Source: Syntrophaceae bacterium UBA6255
GTDB taxonomy: Bacteria; Desulfobacterota; Syntrophia; Syntrophales; Smithellaceae
Reading direction: 5' to 3'
Assembly (NCBI GenBank): GCA_002441205.1
Contig: DJVN01000081.1
Coordinates: 18,550-28,510 of the forward strand
Length of the DNA: 9,961 nucleotides
Both the position numbers and the translations under genes were made by a program. Numbering within the stretch: position 1 is the first letter of the stretch; every line of letters begins with the position of its first letter. Under the pieces are notes generated by a model. It had not been told where the DNA came from and searched no databases. It saw only the letters and a program-made list of their open reading frames with translations. Of this stretch, positions 1 to 7,804 are shown in pieces.

Positions 1-1332
1 GAAATAAGCGAAAAGTTCGACACGCCGGTTTTTTTGCGTTCTACAACCAGAGTTTCTCATTCAAAATCTGTGGTATCTCTTGCAACGCCTGAAGAATACA
101 AAGATAAAACGGGTTTTGTTTATGACGTGGAAAAATATGTCATGGTGCCTCACTGTGCCCGTCTGCGAAGGGTGGAGGTGGAACAACGCCAGCAGGCATT
201 GAAAGATTTTGTGGAAACTTTTCCGGAAAACAAAATGGAAATTAACAGTCCTGATATAGGAATTATCACAGCAGGAATGCCTTATAATTATGCCAAAGAG
301 ATTTTTCCCGATTATTCTTATCTGAAACTGGGAATGGTTTACCCATTGCCTGAAAAACTAATCCGTAATTTCGCGTCCAACGTTAAAAAGATTTACGTTG
401 TTGAAGAGCTGGATCCTTTTCTGGAAGAACAGATTAAAGCCATGGGAATTAAAGTAATTGGTAAAGAAATTTTTCCCTTCACCAATGAATTTGACCCCGG
501 CGTTATTAAAAATTCAATTCAGAAAAATACTAAAGAAGCGGCTTCAACTTATCAAGAAAACCTGTCGCCGCGTCCACCGAATCTCTGTCCCGGCTGTCCG
601 CATCGCGGATTATTTTACGCATTAAAAAAGCAAAAAGCCTTTGTGCATGGCGATATCGGCTGTTACACCCTGTCTTATATGAAGCCGCTGGAAGGATTGC
701 ACTCCTGTATCTGCATGGGCGCCAGTATCGGTATGGCTCATGGCATGAGCAAGGCCATGAAGGAAAAAGGGAAGGGCAAGGTAGTCGGCGTCATCGGTGA
801 TTCCACCTTCCTGCATTCAGGCATAACGTCACTTTTAAATATGGCTTATAACCAAAGCGACGCTTTAATCATCATACTGGATAACAGCACCACAGCCATG
901 ACCGGCATGCAGGAGCATCCCGGAACTGGTTATACTCTGATGGGTAAAGAGGCAAAAAAAGTTAATCTAAAGAATTTGATTTCATCTCTAGGAATTGAAA
1001 ATATAAAGATTATTGATCCTTTTAATCAGAAAGAGACAAGAAGCGTCATTAAAGAAGAGCTGGCTAAAGACGGGCCTTCCGTAATAATTTCGCAAAGCCC
1101 TTGCGTCTTGTTTAAAAGAGCCAATATTAAACCGAAACCGGCGCTGAAAGTTGATCCTGATAAGTGCGAAGGTTGTAAGGCGTGTCTCGGTTTGAATTGC
1201 CCGCCCATTTCCTGGAAGAAAGGAATAACAAAGGAAGGCTCAAAGAGAAAAGGGATTTCGTTTATTGATGAAACCTTATGCAACGGGTGCGGTTTATGCG
1301 CGCAGGTCTGCAAGTTCGGCGCTATAAGTTAA
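1..1332 (+). CDS. iorA: Indolepyruvate:ferredoxin oxidoreductase, alpha subunit (5'-truncated by window edge)
   Basis: This is the larger subunit of the enzyme that oxidatively decarboxylates indolepyruvate and other aryl pyruvates to aryl-acyl-CoA while reducing ferredoxin, in the cytoplasm during anaerobic aromatic amino-acid metabolism. The frame is open from base 1 (reading EISEKFDTPVFLR), so the TTG at 34 is internal and roughly the first third of the gene lies outside the window. Visible parts are a transketolase C-terminal-like segment, then a thiamine-diphosphate domain with NLCPGCPHRG, GDIGCYTL, GDSTFLHSG and DNSTTAMTG. The C-terminus is a two-cluster ferredoxin domain: CX2CX2CX4CP at 1165-1203 and CX2CX2CX3C at 1279-1311. 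The second motif is followed by KFGAIS and lacks the proline that commonly follows the last cysteine. iorB follows after 19 bases, as expected of an operon. The family assignment is secure from motifs and partner; the exact substrate preference is inferred. Confidence 0.95.
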   Translation, partial: EISEKFDTPVFLRSTTRVSHSKSVVSLATPEEYKDKTGFVYDVEKYVMVPHCARLRRVEVEQRQQALKDFVETFPENKMEINSPDIGIITAGMPYNYAKEIFPDYSYLKLGMVYPLPEKLIRNFASNVKKIYVVEELDPFLEEQIKAMGIKVIGKEIFPFTNEFDPGVIKNSIQKNTKEAASTYQENLSPRPPNLCPGCPHRGLFYALKKQKAFVHGDIGCYTLSYMKPLEGLHSCICMGASIGMAHGMSKAMKEKGKGKVVGVIGDSTFLHSGITSLLNMAYNQSDALIIILDNSTTAMTGMQEHPGTGYTLMGKEAKKVNLKNLISSLGIENIKIIDPFNQKETRSVIKEELAKDGPSVIISQSPCVLFKRANIKPKPALKVDPDKCEGCKACLGLNCPPISWKKGITKEGSKRKGISFIDETLCNGCGLCAQVCKFGAIS

Positions 1333-1351
1333 GTTAAAGGAATAAAGTTAA

Positions 1352-1933
1352 ATGTCTGACAATGAAGTAAAAGGCATATTATTTGCCGGTGTCGGCGGGC
1401 AGGGTATTTTACGGGCAAGCGATATCATCTGCGAAGTGATAATGGAAGCAGGATTGGATGTCAAAAAAAGCGAAGTCCACGGCATGGCCCAGCGCGGCGG
1501 ATGTGTCACCAGTCATGTTCGTTACGGTAAAAAAGTTTATTCCCCGCTGGCCGAGCCCGGAAGTATACAGACGCTTGTTTCTTTTGAAAAGATGGAAGCC
1601 CTGCGTTATTTGATGATCCTCAAAAAAGATGCCGCCATAATCGTGAATACCGAAGAAATTTACCCTCCGGCGGTAAATATGGGTGACGCGACGTATCCTG
1701 AAGATGCCATTGATTTTTTAAAAAAGCATTATCGAAAGGTAATAAGCTTCAATGCTGGCGAACTGGCGCAAAAAGCGGGCAATATTAAAACAACTAATGT
1801 GGTTCTTCTAGGCGCTTTATCAAATCTTATGAATATTGATAAATCAATCTGGCAGAATGTTATTAAAAAATCTTTTCCGGAAAAATTGGTAAAAATCAAT
1901 TTAACCGCTTTTCAAATGGGAATTGATGCTTAA
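1352..1933 (+). CDS. iorB: Indolepyruvate:ferredoxin oxidoreductase, beta subunit
   Basis: This is the gamma-type (POR/KOR gamma domain) small subunit that pairs with IorA to form the heteromeric ferredoxin-dependent oxidoreductase. At 193 aa it has the normal family length. Near the N-terminus it carries the hallmark GVGGQGIL (about residues 13-20), then EVHGMAQRGG (41-50) followed by VTSHVRYG, all typical of IorB. It has no iron-sulphur motif, as expected, because the clusters are in IorA. The ATG is preceded by AAAGGA at 1336-1341 with a 10-base spacer, supporting this start. The 19-base gap from iorA and shared strand indicate co-transcription and a stoichiometric complex. Nothing looks degraded. 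Confidence 0.95.
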   Translation: MSDNEVKGILFAGVGGQGILRASDIICEVIMEAGLDVKKSEVHGMAQRGGCVTSHVRYGKKVYSPLAEPGSIQTLVSFEKMEALRYLMILKKDAAIIVNTEEIYPPAVNMGDATYPEDAIDFLKKHYRKVISFNAGELAQKAGNIKTTNVVLLGALSNLMNIDKSIWQNVIKKSFPEKLVKINLTAFQMGIDA

Positions 1934-1989
1934 ATTAGTTCATGAATATTCATTAACAAACAAATTGATATATAAGGGTTAAATATATA

Positions 1990-2952
1990 ATGGCAGAAGA
2001 TTACTATCAGGTTTTGGGCGTGGATAAAAAGGCATCAGCCGACGAGATAAAAAAAGCATATCGTAAACTTGCCTTGAAATGGCACCCGGACAAAAATCCT
2101 AATAATAAAAGTGCGGAAGAAAAGTTCAAAAAAATCAGTGAAGCTTACGCCGTTTTAAGCGATACGGAAAAGCGTAAGCAGTACGATCAATTCGGATCGG
2201 CCGATCAGTTCCGTCAGCAATATTCTCAGGAAGATATTTTCCGTGATTTTGATCTTGATGAAATTTTACGAGGATTCGGATTTGGCGGAGCAAGAGGAGG
2301 AGGTAGGACAACATTTCGGACAACGAGAAGGGGAGGCAGCAGCACCCGTGATGATTATGACGATCCCTTTGCCGGTCTATTTGGCGGCGGTATGGGCCGA
2401 GGCCGTCAGCAATACGCGAATATGCCCCAAAAAGGTCAGGACGCTGAATATAACTTATCGATTACATTAGAAGAATCTGTGTTCGGCGCCGAAAAGAAGA
2501 TATCTTTTCAACTTGAAAACCGCGTAGAGGATATCAGTGTCAAAATACCTGCCGGAATCAGTACCGGTAAAAAACTCAGATTACCCGGAAAAGGACTGTC
2601 CGGATACAATGGCGGTCCAAGCGGAGATTTATACTTAAATATAAATGTATTGCCACATCCTATTTTTGCCCGAGACGGCAATGATCTTTATATTGAAAAA
2701 ACAATAAAATTCACCCATGCAGCGCTGGGAACGACAATTGATGTTCCTACGCTTGAGGGAACTACCAAACGAATTAAAATTGCCCCTGGAACTCAAAACA
2801 ACACTAAAATCCGTATGAAGGGTTATGGCGTCCCCGGATTAAAAGGCGCTCCCAAAGGGGACCAATACGTAAAGATTAATGTTGATGTACCCAAGAAGTT
2901 GACGGATAAGCAGATTAAACTTATTGAGCAACTAGCTTCAGATGGAATATAA
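1990..2952 (+). CDS. cbpA: CbpA-like DnaJ co-chaperone (J domain plus C-terminal substrate-binding domains, no zinc finger)
   Basis: This is a type II Hsp40 of 320 aa that would stimulate DnaK ATPase and deliver unfolded clients in the cytoplasm. The N-terminal J domain (about residues 4-70) contains the essential HPD tripeptide (32-34) within KWHPDKNP. A Gly/Phe/Arg-rich linker follows (about 88-140, with GFGFGGARGGG and FGGGMGRGRQ), then two DnaJ C-terminal beta domains (about 150-310) with SGDLYLNI and HPIFARDGNDLY. The four CxxCxGxG zinc motifs of classical DnaJ are absent, which places it with CbpA/DjlA-independent type II proteins. The start has a modest AAGGG at 1974-1978, 11 bases upstream. 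It lies 56 bases after iorB and may be read through from that operon; I see no convincing promoter or CIRCE element in the gap. The symbol is assigned by architecture, not orthology. Confidence 0.9.
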   Translation: MAEDYYQVLGVDKKASADEIKKAYRKLALKWHPDKNPNNKSAEEKFKKISEAYAVLSDTEKRKQYDQFGSADQFRQQYSQEDIFRDFDLDEILRGFGFGGARGGGRTTFRTTRRGGSSTRDDYDDPFAGLFGGGMGRGRQQYANMPQKGQDAEYNLSITLEESVFGAEKKISFQLENRVEDISVKIPAGISTGKKLRLPGKGLSGYNGGPSGDLYLNINVLPHPIFARDGNDLYIEKTIKFTHAALGTTIDVPTLEGTTKRIKIAPGTQNNTKIRMKGYGVPGLKGAPKGDQYVKINVDVPKKLTDKQIKLIEQLASDGI

Positions 2953-2961
2953 AAATTTGTT

Positions 2962-2999
2962 TGTCATTTGCGAGATCACGACAGTGATCGTGGGAATCT
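2962..2999. repeat. Degenerate REP-like palindromic element downstream of the dnaJ-like gene
   Basis: Ten bases after the dnaJ-like stop, the sequence begins TGTCATTTGCGAG and ends CGTGGGAATCT, with a perfect 6-bp stem GATCAC/GTGATC (2974-2979 and 2984-2989) around a GACA loop. The start and end resemble the dispersed TGTCATTGCGAG...GGGAATCT intergenic repeats that I recall from anaerobic Deltaproteobacteria. No T-run follows, so it is not a standard intrinsic terminator, although a transcribed hairpin here could protect or end the upstream mRNA. The rest of the gap to 3141 is AT-rich. It holds a weak TTATG/CATAA hairpin at 3080-3093 and no recognisable gene or clear terminator for either convergent operon. 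Confidence 0.5.
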
Positions 3000-3141
3000 A
3001 ATATATATCAGTTATTTACATCTTCTCAGAGTCCACCATCAGCTATCTTTCAATTTAACTATACGTCCTATAAGATATGTTATGTAAACATAATGCGGGT
3101 TAATGTTTGGTGGTGATTATTTTCAAGCTTCTAATTTTATC

Positions 3142-6100
3142 CTACTCATATTGCTTTACATAACCATACACAGCGTATGGCTGTTCAGGGCGATTTGAGC
3201 CATGAAATAGTTTTTCGATCTGATCATTTGAGTATTCCCTTTCTCCCCATATTGCCCAAATAAGAATGAGGTCATTCCTCTCAAGATACATTTTTAACAA
3301 GTCTTCACGCATGAAGAACATAGACTGATTATTACCATAGTCATTGCCATGATCAGAAATATTGAATGTGGCTTTTACACCATGCCGTGTGAATAAATCA
3401 AAAGTCTGTGGTTGCCCGATTAACTCTAAATCGTAAGAAATCTCTTTTGATAACATAGTCGCATGACCTGCATTGCTCGCATCGGTATGGTAGCTTTCCC
3501 AGCCAAAATCACAAACAGGAATTAGAACTTTGAATTTTGCATACTCTTTTTCTATCTCATCAACCTCTATCGAAACATCACGAGTTTCAATTCTCTCAAT
3601 ATCTTTGCCACTAAGTTGTTTTTCTTTTAATTCTCCAATTGTATCGCCGAATAAGCGAAGTCTAACCAGATCTATCTGAGTAAATTCTAATTTCTTGCCA
3701 TCCAGATATAATTTTTGTTGGGTGCGCTGAACCTTAATAGTTTTTTCACCTGTTAGAAATAAGAACTCACTCAGACCATTTTGGGGGTATGTATCGCACC
3801 AAGGAATTTCTCCCGCGAAGGTGTAAATAACTTCTGGCTTTTCAGGAAGCCACCGACCGCCAAGGTCTTGTTTAGATAGATGATCAAGAAAAGAAGCAGC
3901 ATTTTTTTTATCCACTAAAAAACTTCGGATGAAGCAGAACAATTGTCGCCCACGCTTTTTATCCTGCTGGGAAATGTATCCATCCAATGTAATCCATGGT
4001 CCTATTTCTTCCTGTAATTTCTCAAGTCGAAGATATGGATTTAAGTTAGGTGGCGGTCCATTTGCGATCCATTCCTTCATTGCCATTTCTGGATCACCAA
4101 GTAAATCTTCTTGTATAAGATGCATAGTGGCTACACGTTTAGGAAAACTGGGATCAATATCTACAGAGGAAGTTCGCCCCTTCCAGTCTTCAAGCGTTCT
4201 CTGATCATGTAAAAATCCAGACATTTCAAAATACGCGATCCATGAATATTTTTTCCCATATCTATCAACCTTCTTTCCGTCATTTCCAATTCGTGGCCCA
4301 TAATGTTTCCTTTCAATTATACTTTCTACATCTTTGAATAGTTCGCAAGACCATCCGAGTTGCTCAATGCGCCATAGAATTTGCGCCCTAACCTTTCGAT
4401 AGCCCTCATGTTCATAATTATAGTTTCCACGACCTGGTACTAAACGACCTAACGTATAGTTCTCGAAATCCATGCGAAAGGGTGTATCATGTCCATGAAG
4501 TTCTCCTTTCGAATTTTTACTTTCACCCCACACGCGAAGGCCTCCATCACTGAAGGGTGGTCTGGTTCTCTTTACCTCTTCATCCGTGAATAAGCCGGGA
4601 TTATGCAACATTGCTAGTTCAATAATTCTTGTTTCGTATTCCCTCATTAATAGATGTGTTGTGCCAAATGGTGCATCTTCCGCAAAAACAGCATTATATA
4701 TACTTCGCGCATACCTTGGTAATATTGTTTTTCTGAAAGTGTCATCCTGTATGTCGACATGACGCGCCATTGCAACGCCGTAACACGCAGCAAGCATCCG
4801 TTCTGAAACATATGGGTCGTTAATCTGAAGGGATCTTATACTTTCTTCAAACAATGCCGAGGGATCACCTCTGCCAAACCAATACAGTGCACGTGTCGCA
4901 AAGTCGCGAAGTTCTCTATCTGTGGAAGTCAGGAGCCACATGAGCCATATAGCACGAAGTCGATCTGATGGTGTCCTAGTCGCCAGATTTTCTTTCCATC
5001 TCAGTTCTATTGCGAGTAGATCATTAAATCTTTCAGTACGAGTTTCTCTGATCCATTCAGTCCAATTTAGATCACGCTCTGAAATGGACATTTCACGAAG
5101 GGCGATGTCAAGAAACTTAGCATTGAGCGGGTGATTAACGGCACACCTAATTCCCTGAAGTAGAAAAAATGGGTGGCTTCCAGTCTTTGGCTTCTTTTTG
5201 AATAGCGTCAAGAGAGCAGCAACTGTGTCTTGATCTAAGTATGCCGCCTCTAGGTTTGTAGTAAACAAGAGCGCCGCATTCTTCAAAGTATTTGGTATTT
5301 CTTTCCAAATCTGCTTGCCATGTATACGACGAGGCGCAAGAGTGACAAGAGCGACAAATATATCGCGTGCCAGTTTGTGACTATTTTCACCCATAAATGA
5401 AGCGATGGCTTCTGGTTCTTTGAGCCATTCGAATGTTATGTCTTGAATGTTTTTTTTAAGGAGTGAGTCAGCAATAATGTATCCACCGAGGGCATCATAT
5501 GTCGTTGTGATTGCATATTCGCCTGGTTCAACTCCAGGGTTTCTAAATATGATTCCTTCTTGTGCGAGTAAATTGACGATACTGCTATCCCATGAGCGAG
5601 TCGTGTCAGACACAGTCTCGCGATAGCTTTTTTCTATGGTCTCACGATGTTTACCTTCCCACAACTGGATGCCAAGCTTGTAAACAGCCAACTGAACATC
5701 ATCGACACTGTATGAATAGCTGAGATTTGACAACTGTGAAATTCGTTCACAGGCATTGAAAATATACTTTTCAAAAAGTGGTGCTAGAGATGCGGGGAAA
5801 TAATCTATATTAACTTCTGATTCTCGCTTGGGGTTGGTGACTTGGCAAAATATTCTTAAGGTTAGAGGATGCTGCAATAGATCCACCGGAACCTCTGCAT
5901 CACCTGGGTTGATTTTGAAGTGGTTAAAATACTTTTCAATCGCGTCATCGACATCGCCACCAAAGCCTTCGCTTTCGATTTTCTTTACGTCAGAGGGAAG
6001 AGACATAACTGCAAATGATTCCCTATCATTTGCCTGCGATTCTTGTCGCCAAGCCTGTGTATCGCGCCGACGTTCACCCGTACGTAAAGTGCAAACAACC

Positions 6101-7401
6101 AATACATTGGGGTATCTTTTTACAATCTCATTAAGTTCGGCCAGAGCCGATTTCCAATCTTTGGGGTTTTCTGCTTCATTGAGACCATCGATTAAAACAG
6201 GCAGCCGACAACCTGCACGCTTGCCGGCCGAATCCAGCGATGCAAGCAGCTTTGTCATGCTGGTCAGGGGATTGCCACTAATAGAAAAGTGATGCACAAG
6301 GTCATCAAGTGTTTGACCTCTGTGAAGATCACATCCACGCAATAAGACGCCCGCTGGTCTGCCCTCTTGAGGCGCGGTCAGTTGAGCTGCGAGTTGGGTC
6401 TTTCCGCCGCCAGCATCGGCCAATAATGCAACTAGGCCAACCCCAAGAAACTCTTCGGCTTCATTCAACAACTCTTGCGCAATTCGCATGTCACTTAGAG
6501 CGTTAGTTGCATCTAATGAAATTGATAGAGACAAAGTGCGTAGACGCCGTGGCATGGATTTAACATCCATGCCGATTAAGGTTTTCCGCTCGCTAAGTTT
6601 TTGTAGTATAACTTCAAGGTCACCGGAGGCGAGTATTTCATGGAAGCGAAGAAGCGTGTCAGCGAAAGCGGAGCATGCTGTCACAAAAGGTTCGATCATC
6701 TTTTTTAATTCAGTTGCTGCGCCGTCTTTGTTGAGCGACATCGCGTCTATTGCTTTACTTAAGCGCTCTCCTACTGCTATCAGTTGTTCCCATGACCCAG
6801 GTTCACCAAGCATTCGCCGAATAGTGCGCTCGGCATCAACCGGTTGATGCACGGGTTCCAACCAGCGTTCTCGAATTGGCTGGACTGCTACACGATGCTG
6901 CTCTTCTAAATTACGTGGCGTTATAATCAGCTCTCCAAAGTAAGTGCTTCTTAAAAGCAATCCATCACCATTCAGATGTGTATCAAGCTCTTCTTCAGCC
7001 CAAAGCGTAAGTTTCATTTTGGTATGAAGAGCATAAAACCAATCTTGATCATTCTTACTTAACGTGTAAGGCGTCCAGAGAATCCAATCTGTAATTCCAG
7101 GTAGGCTATTTTCGGTAGTGCGGAGCGATGACTCAATGTCTTTGCGACTGGCGGATGTAAGGTCACCACTTGATGTTCGTCTATGAAATTTGCACTGCCA
7201 CCCAAACCACTGGGGAGAATCTCCAAGTGGACAGGCTTTAGTCAGCTTGATATGGAACTCAACGCCAGGCTGATTTGAAAGTGCCTTGAACTGGCCAAAG
7301 CGTCCATAATGCAACTGCATAAGGCCGCGGCAAATATTTTCAAAGTTTTTACTAATGCTCCCAGGAAGAGAATTAAACGCTGTCCAATTTAGAGATGGCA
7401 T
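3142..7401 (-). CDS. PD-(D/E)xK nuclease-NACHT/STAND NTPase fusion, putative Avs-like defence effector
   Basis: This 1419-aa protein is the last gene of the three-gene operon; its ATG lies 2 bases after the preceding stop, so translation is probably coupled. Residues 1 to about 160 look like a restriction-endonuclease-fold domain, with E21 in NFEN, E48 in PGVEFHI and Q69-C-K71 in the QxK form of motif III. A helical segment follows (about 160-315), then a P-loop NTPase: Walker A ADAGGGKTQ (328-336), Walker B VLIDGLNEA (402-410), a sensor-like VCTLRTGE (436-443) and HPLTLRIFCQ (511-520), a pattern typical of NACHT-type STAND proteins. The remaining 800 or so residues have no family I can name: a mainly helical part (about 560-930), then mixed segments ending in a C-terminal domain with FFMREDLLKMYL and LIWAIWGERE. 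By analogy with Avs proteins, the C-terminal part would sense a phage component and the NTPase would oligomerise to activate the nuclease. Domain calls are from motifs; the defence role is inferred. No frameshift is apparent. Confidence 0.85.
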   Translation of the reverse strand: MPSLNWTAFNSLPGSISKNFENICRGLMQLHYGRFGQFKALSNQPGVEFHIKLTKACPLGDSPQWFGWQCKFHRRTSSGDLTSASRKDIESSLRTTENSLPGITDWILWTPYTLSKNDQDWFYALHTKMKLTLWAEEELDTHLNGDGLLLRSTYFGELIITPRNLEEQHRVAVQPIRERWLEPVHQPVDAERTIRRMLGEPGSWEQLIAVGERLSKAIDAMSLNKDGAATELKKMIEPFVTACSAFADTLLRFHEILASGDLEVILQKLSERKTLIGMDVKSMPRRLRTLSLSISLDATNALSDMRIAQELLNEAEEFLGVGLVALLADAGGGKTQLAAQLTAPQEGRPAGVLLRGCDLHRGQTLDDLVHHFSISGNPLTSMTKLLASLDSAGKRAGCRLPVLIDGLNEAENPKDWKSALAELNEIVKRYPNVLVVCTLRTGERRRDTQAWRQESQANDRESFAVMSLPSDVKKIESEGFGGDVDDAIEKYFNHFKINPGDAEVPVDLLQHPLTLRIFCQVTNPKRESEVNIDYFPASLAPLFEKYIFNACERISQLSNLSYSYSVDDVQLAVYKLGIQLWEGKHRETIEKSYRETVSDTTRSWDSSIVNLLAQEGIIFRNPGVEPGEYAITTTYDALGGYIIADSLLKKNIQDITFEWLKEPEAIASFMGENSHKLARDIFVALVTLAPRRIHGKQIWKEIPNTLKNAALLFTTNLEAAYLDQDTVAALLTLFKKKPKTGSHPFFLLQGIRCAVNHPLNAKFLDIALREMSISERDLNWTEWIRETRTERFNDLLAIELRWKENLATRTPSDRLRAIWLMWLLTSTDRELRDFATRALYWFGRGDPSALFEESIRSLQINDPYVSERMLAACYGVAMARHVDIQDDTFRKTILPRYARSIYNAVFAEDAPFGTTHLLMREYETRIIELAMLHNPGLFTDEEVKRTRPPFSDGGLRVWGESKNSKGELHGHDTPFRMDFENYTLGRLVPGRGNYNYEHEGYRKVRAQILWRIEQLGWSCELFKDVESIIERKHYGPRIGNDGKKVDRYGKKYSWIAYFEMSGFLHDQRTLEDWKGRTSSVDIDPSFPKRVATMHLIQEDLLGDPEMAMKEWIANGPPPNLNPYLRLEKLQEEIGPWITLDGYISQQDKKRGRQLFCFIRSFLVDKKNAASFLDHLSKQDLGGRWLPEKPEVIYTFAGEIPWCDTYPQNGLSEFLFLTGEKTIKVQRTQQKLYLDGKKLEFTQIDLVRLRLFGDTIGELKEKQLSGKDIERIETRDVSIEVDEIEKEYAKFKVLIPVCDFGWESYHTDASNAGHATMLSKEISYDLELIGQPQTFDLFTRHGVKATFNISDHGNDYGNNQSMFFMREDLLKMYLERNDLILIWAIWGEREYSNDQIEKLFHGSNRPEQPYAVYGYVKQYE

Positions 7402-7403
7402 AC

Positions 7404-7799
7404 TTACTTGCCCCGTCCATATTCAGCTTCTGGGTAATCATGTGCCGAATATAGTTCGACCTTTGCACCCTTTTCTAACATCAACTTGAAAAAGGCTGAA
7501 ACTTCTGATTCTTCAGTTGTAAGAATAATCTTGTTACCTTCCACTTTTGTGCTGATATCATAAAGAAATTGCTCAAGCTCAGAAGGACTAAGTCCGTAGC
7601 AGTTTATTTCCCGTAGGAAGTCCAAGACATCGTCACCAAATCGATCGCGGGAGGTGCCGATGTCAATCTTACCATCAAGCCCCTTCGTTAACTGTTCGAT
7701 TAACTTTTGTGTCTTTTCAGCATCTTCAGCAGTCTTAAAATGCCCTATCATGACGAGATTCGACGAATGCTCAGACCCATAGCCATGCCATATTTTCAT
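7404..7799 (-). CDS. Small conserved-looking protein of the radical SAM/NTPase cassette (DUF6375-like)
   Basis: This is a soluble 131-aa protein without signal peptide or membrane segment. The N-terminus MKIWHGYGSEHSSN followed by LVMIGHFKTAEDAEK reads like the start of a small alpha/beta domain, and from memory it matches DUF6375, a family of unknown function; I could not verify this. A strand-helix pattern continues (KIDIG, DDVLDFL, NKIILTTEESEVSAFFKLML), ending in an acidic-aromatic tail with DYPEAEYGRGK. I chose the ATG at 7797-7799 over the GTG at 7806-7808 because AAGGAG (7808-7813) sits 8 bases before the ATG and overlaps the GTG. It lies 5 bases after the radical SAM stop and 2 bases before the large NTPase start, so the three are almost surely co-translated. 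It might be a substrate of the radical SAM enzyme, an adaptor or a regulator; the sequence does not decide. Confidence 0.85.
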   Translation of the reverse strand: MKIWHGYGSEHSSNLVMIGHFKTAEDAEKTQKLIEQLTKGLDGKIDIGTSRDRFGDDVLDFLREINCYGLSPSELEQFLYDISTKVEGNKIILTTEESEVSAFFKLMLEKGAKVELYSAHDYPEAEYGRGK

Positions 7800-7804
7800 T
7801 GCAT

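Noticed and set aside
34..36. TTG at 34 as the start of the indolepyruvate oxidoreductase alpha gene
   Set aside because: The reading frame is open to base 1 and upstream codons encode conserved family sequence (EISEKFDTPVF), so the gene simply begins outside the window.
1942..1953. Perfect 12-base palindrome ATGAATATTCAT between iorB and the dnaJ-like gene
   Set aside because: It is short and AT-rich, is not followed by a T-run and does not align with a plausible promoter, so it is probably chance.
3080..3093. Hairpin TTATG-TAAA-CATAA as a terminator for the cassette
   Set aside because: The five-base stem is AT-rich and has no poly-T tail on either strand, so it would be too weak.
3033..3116. 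Possible long stem between CCACCA and TGGTGG downstream of the large NTPase gene
   Set aside because: Only six base pairs around a loop of more than 70 bases, with no T-run; it does not support a terminator.
5828..6292. Plus-strand 154-codon ORF inside the large NTPase gene
   Set aside because: It is antisense to the Walker-motif region of a gene with clear conserved motifs; its composition (Ser-rich, no domain) fits a shadow frame.
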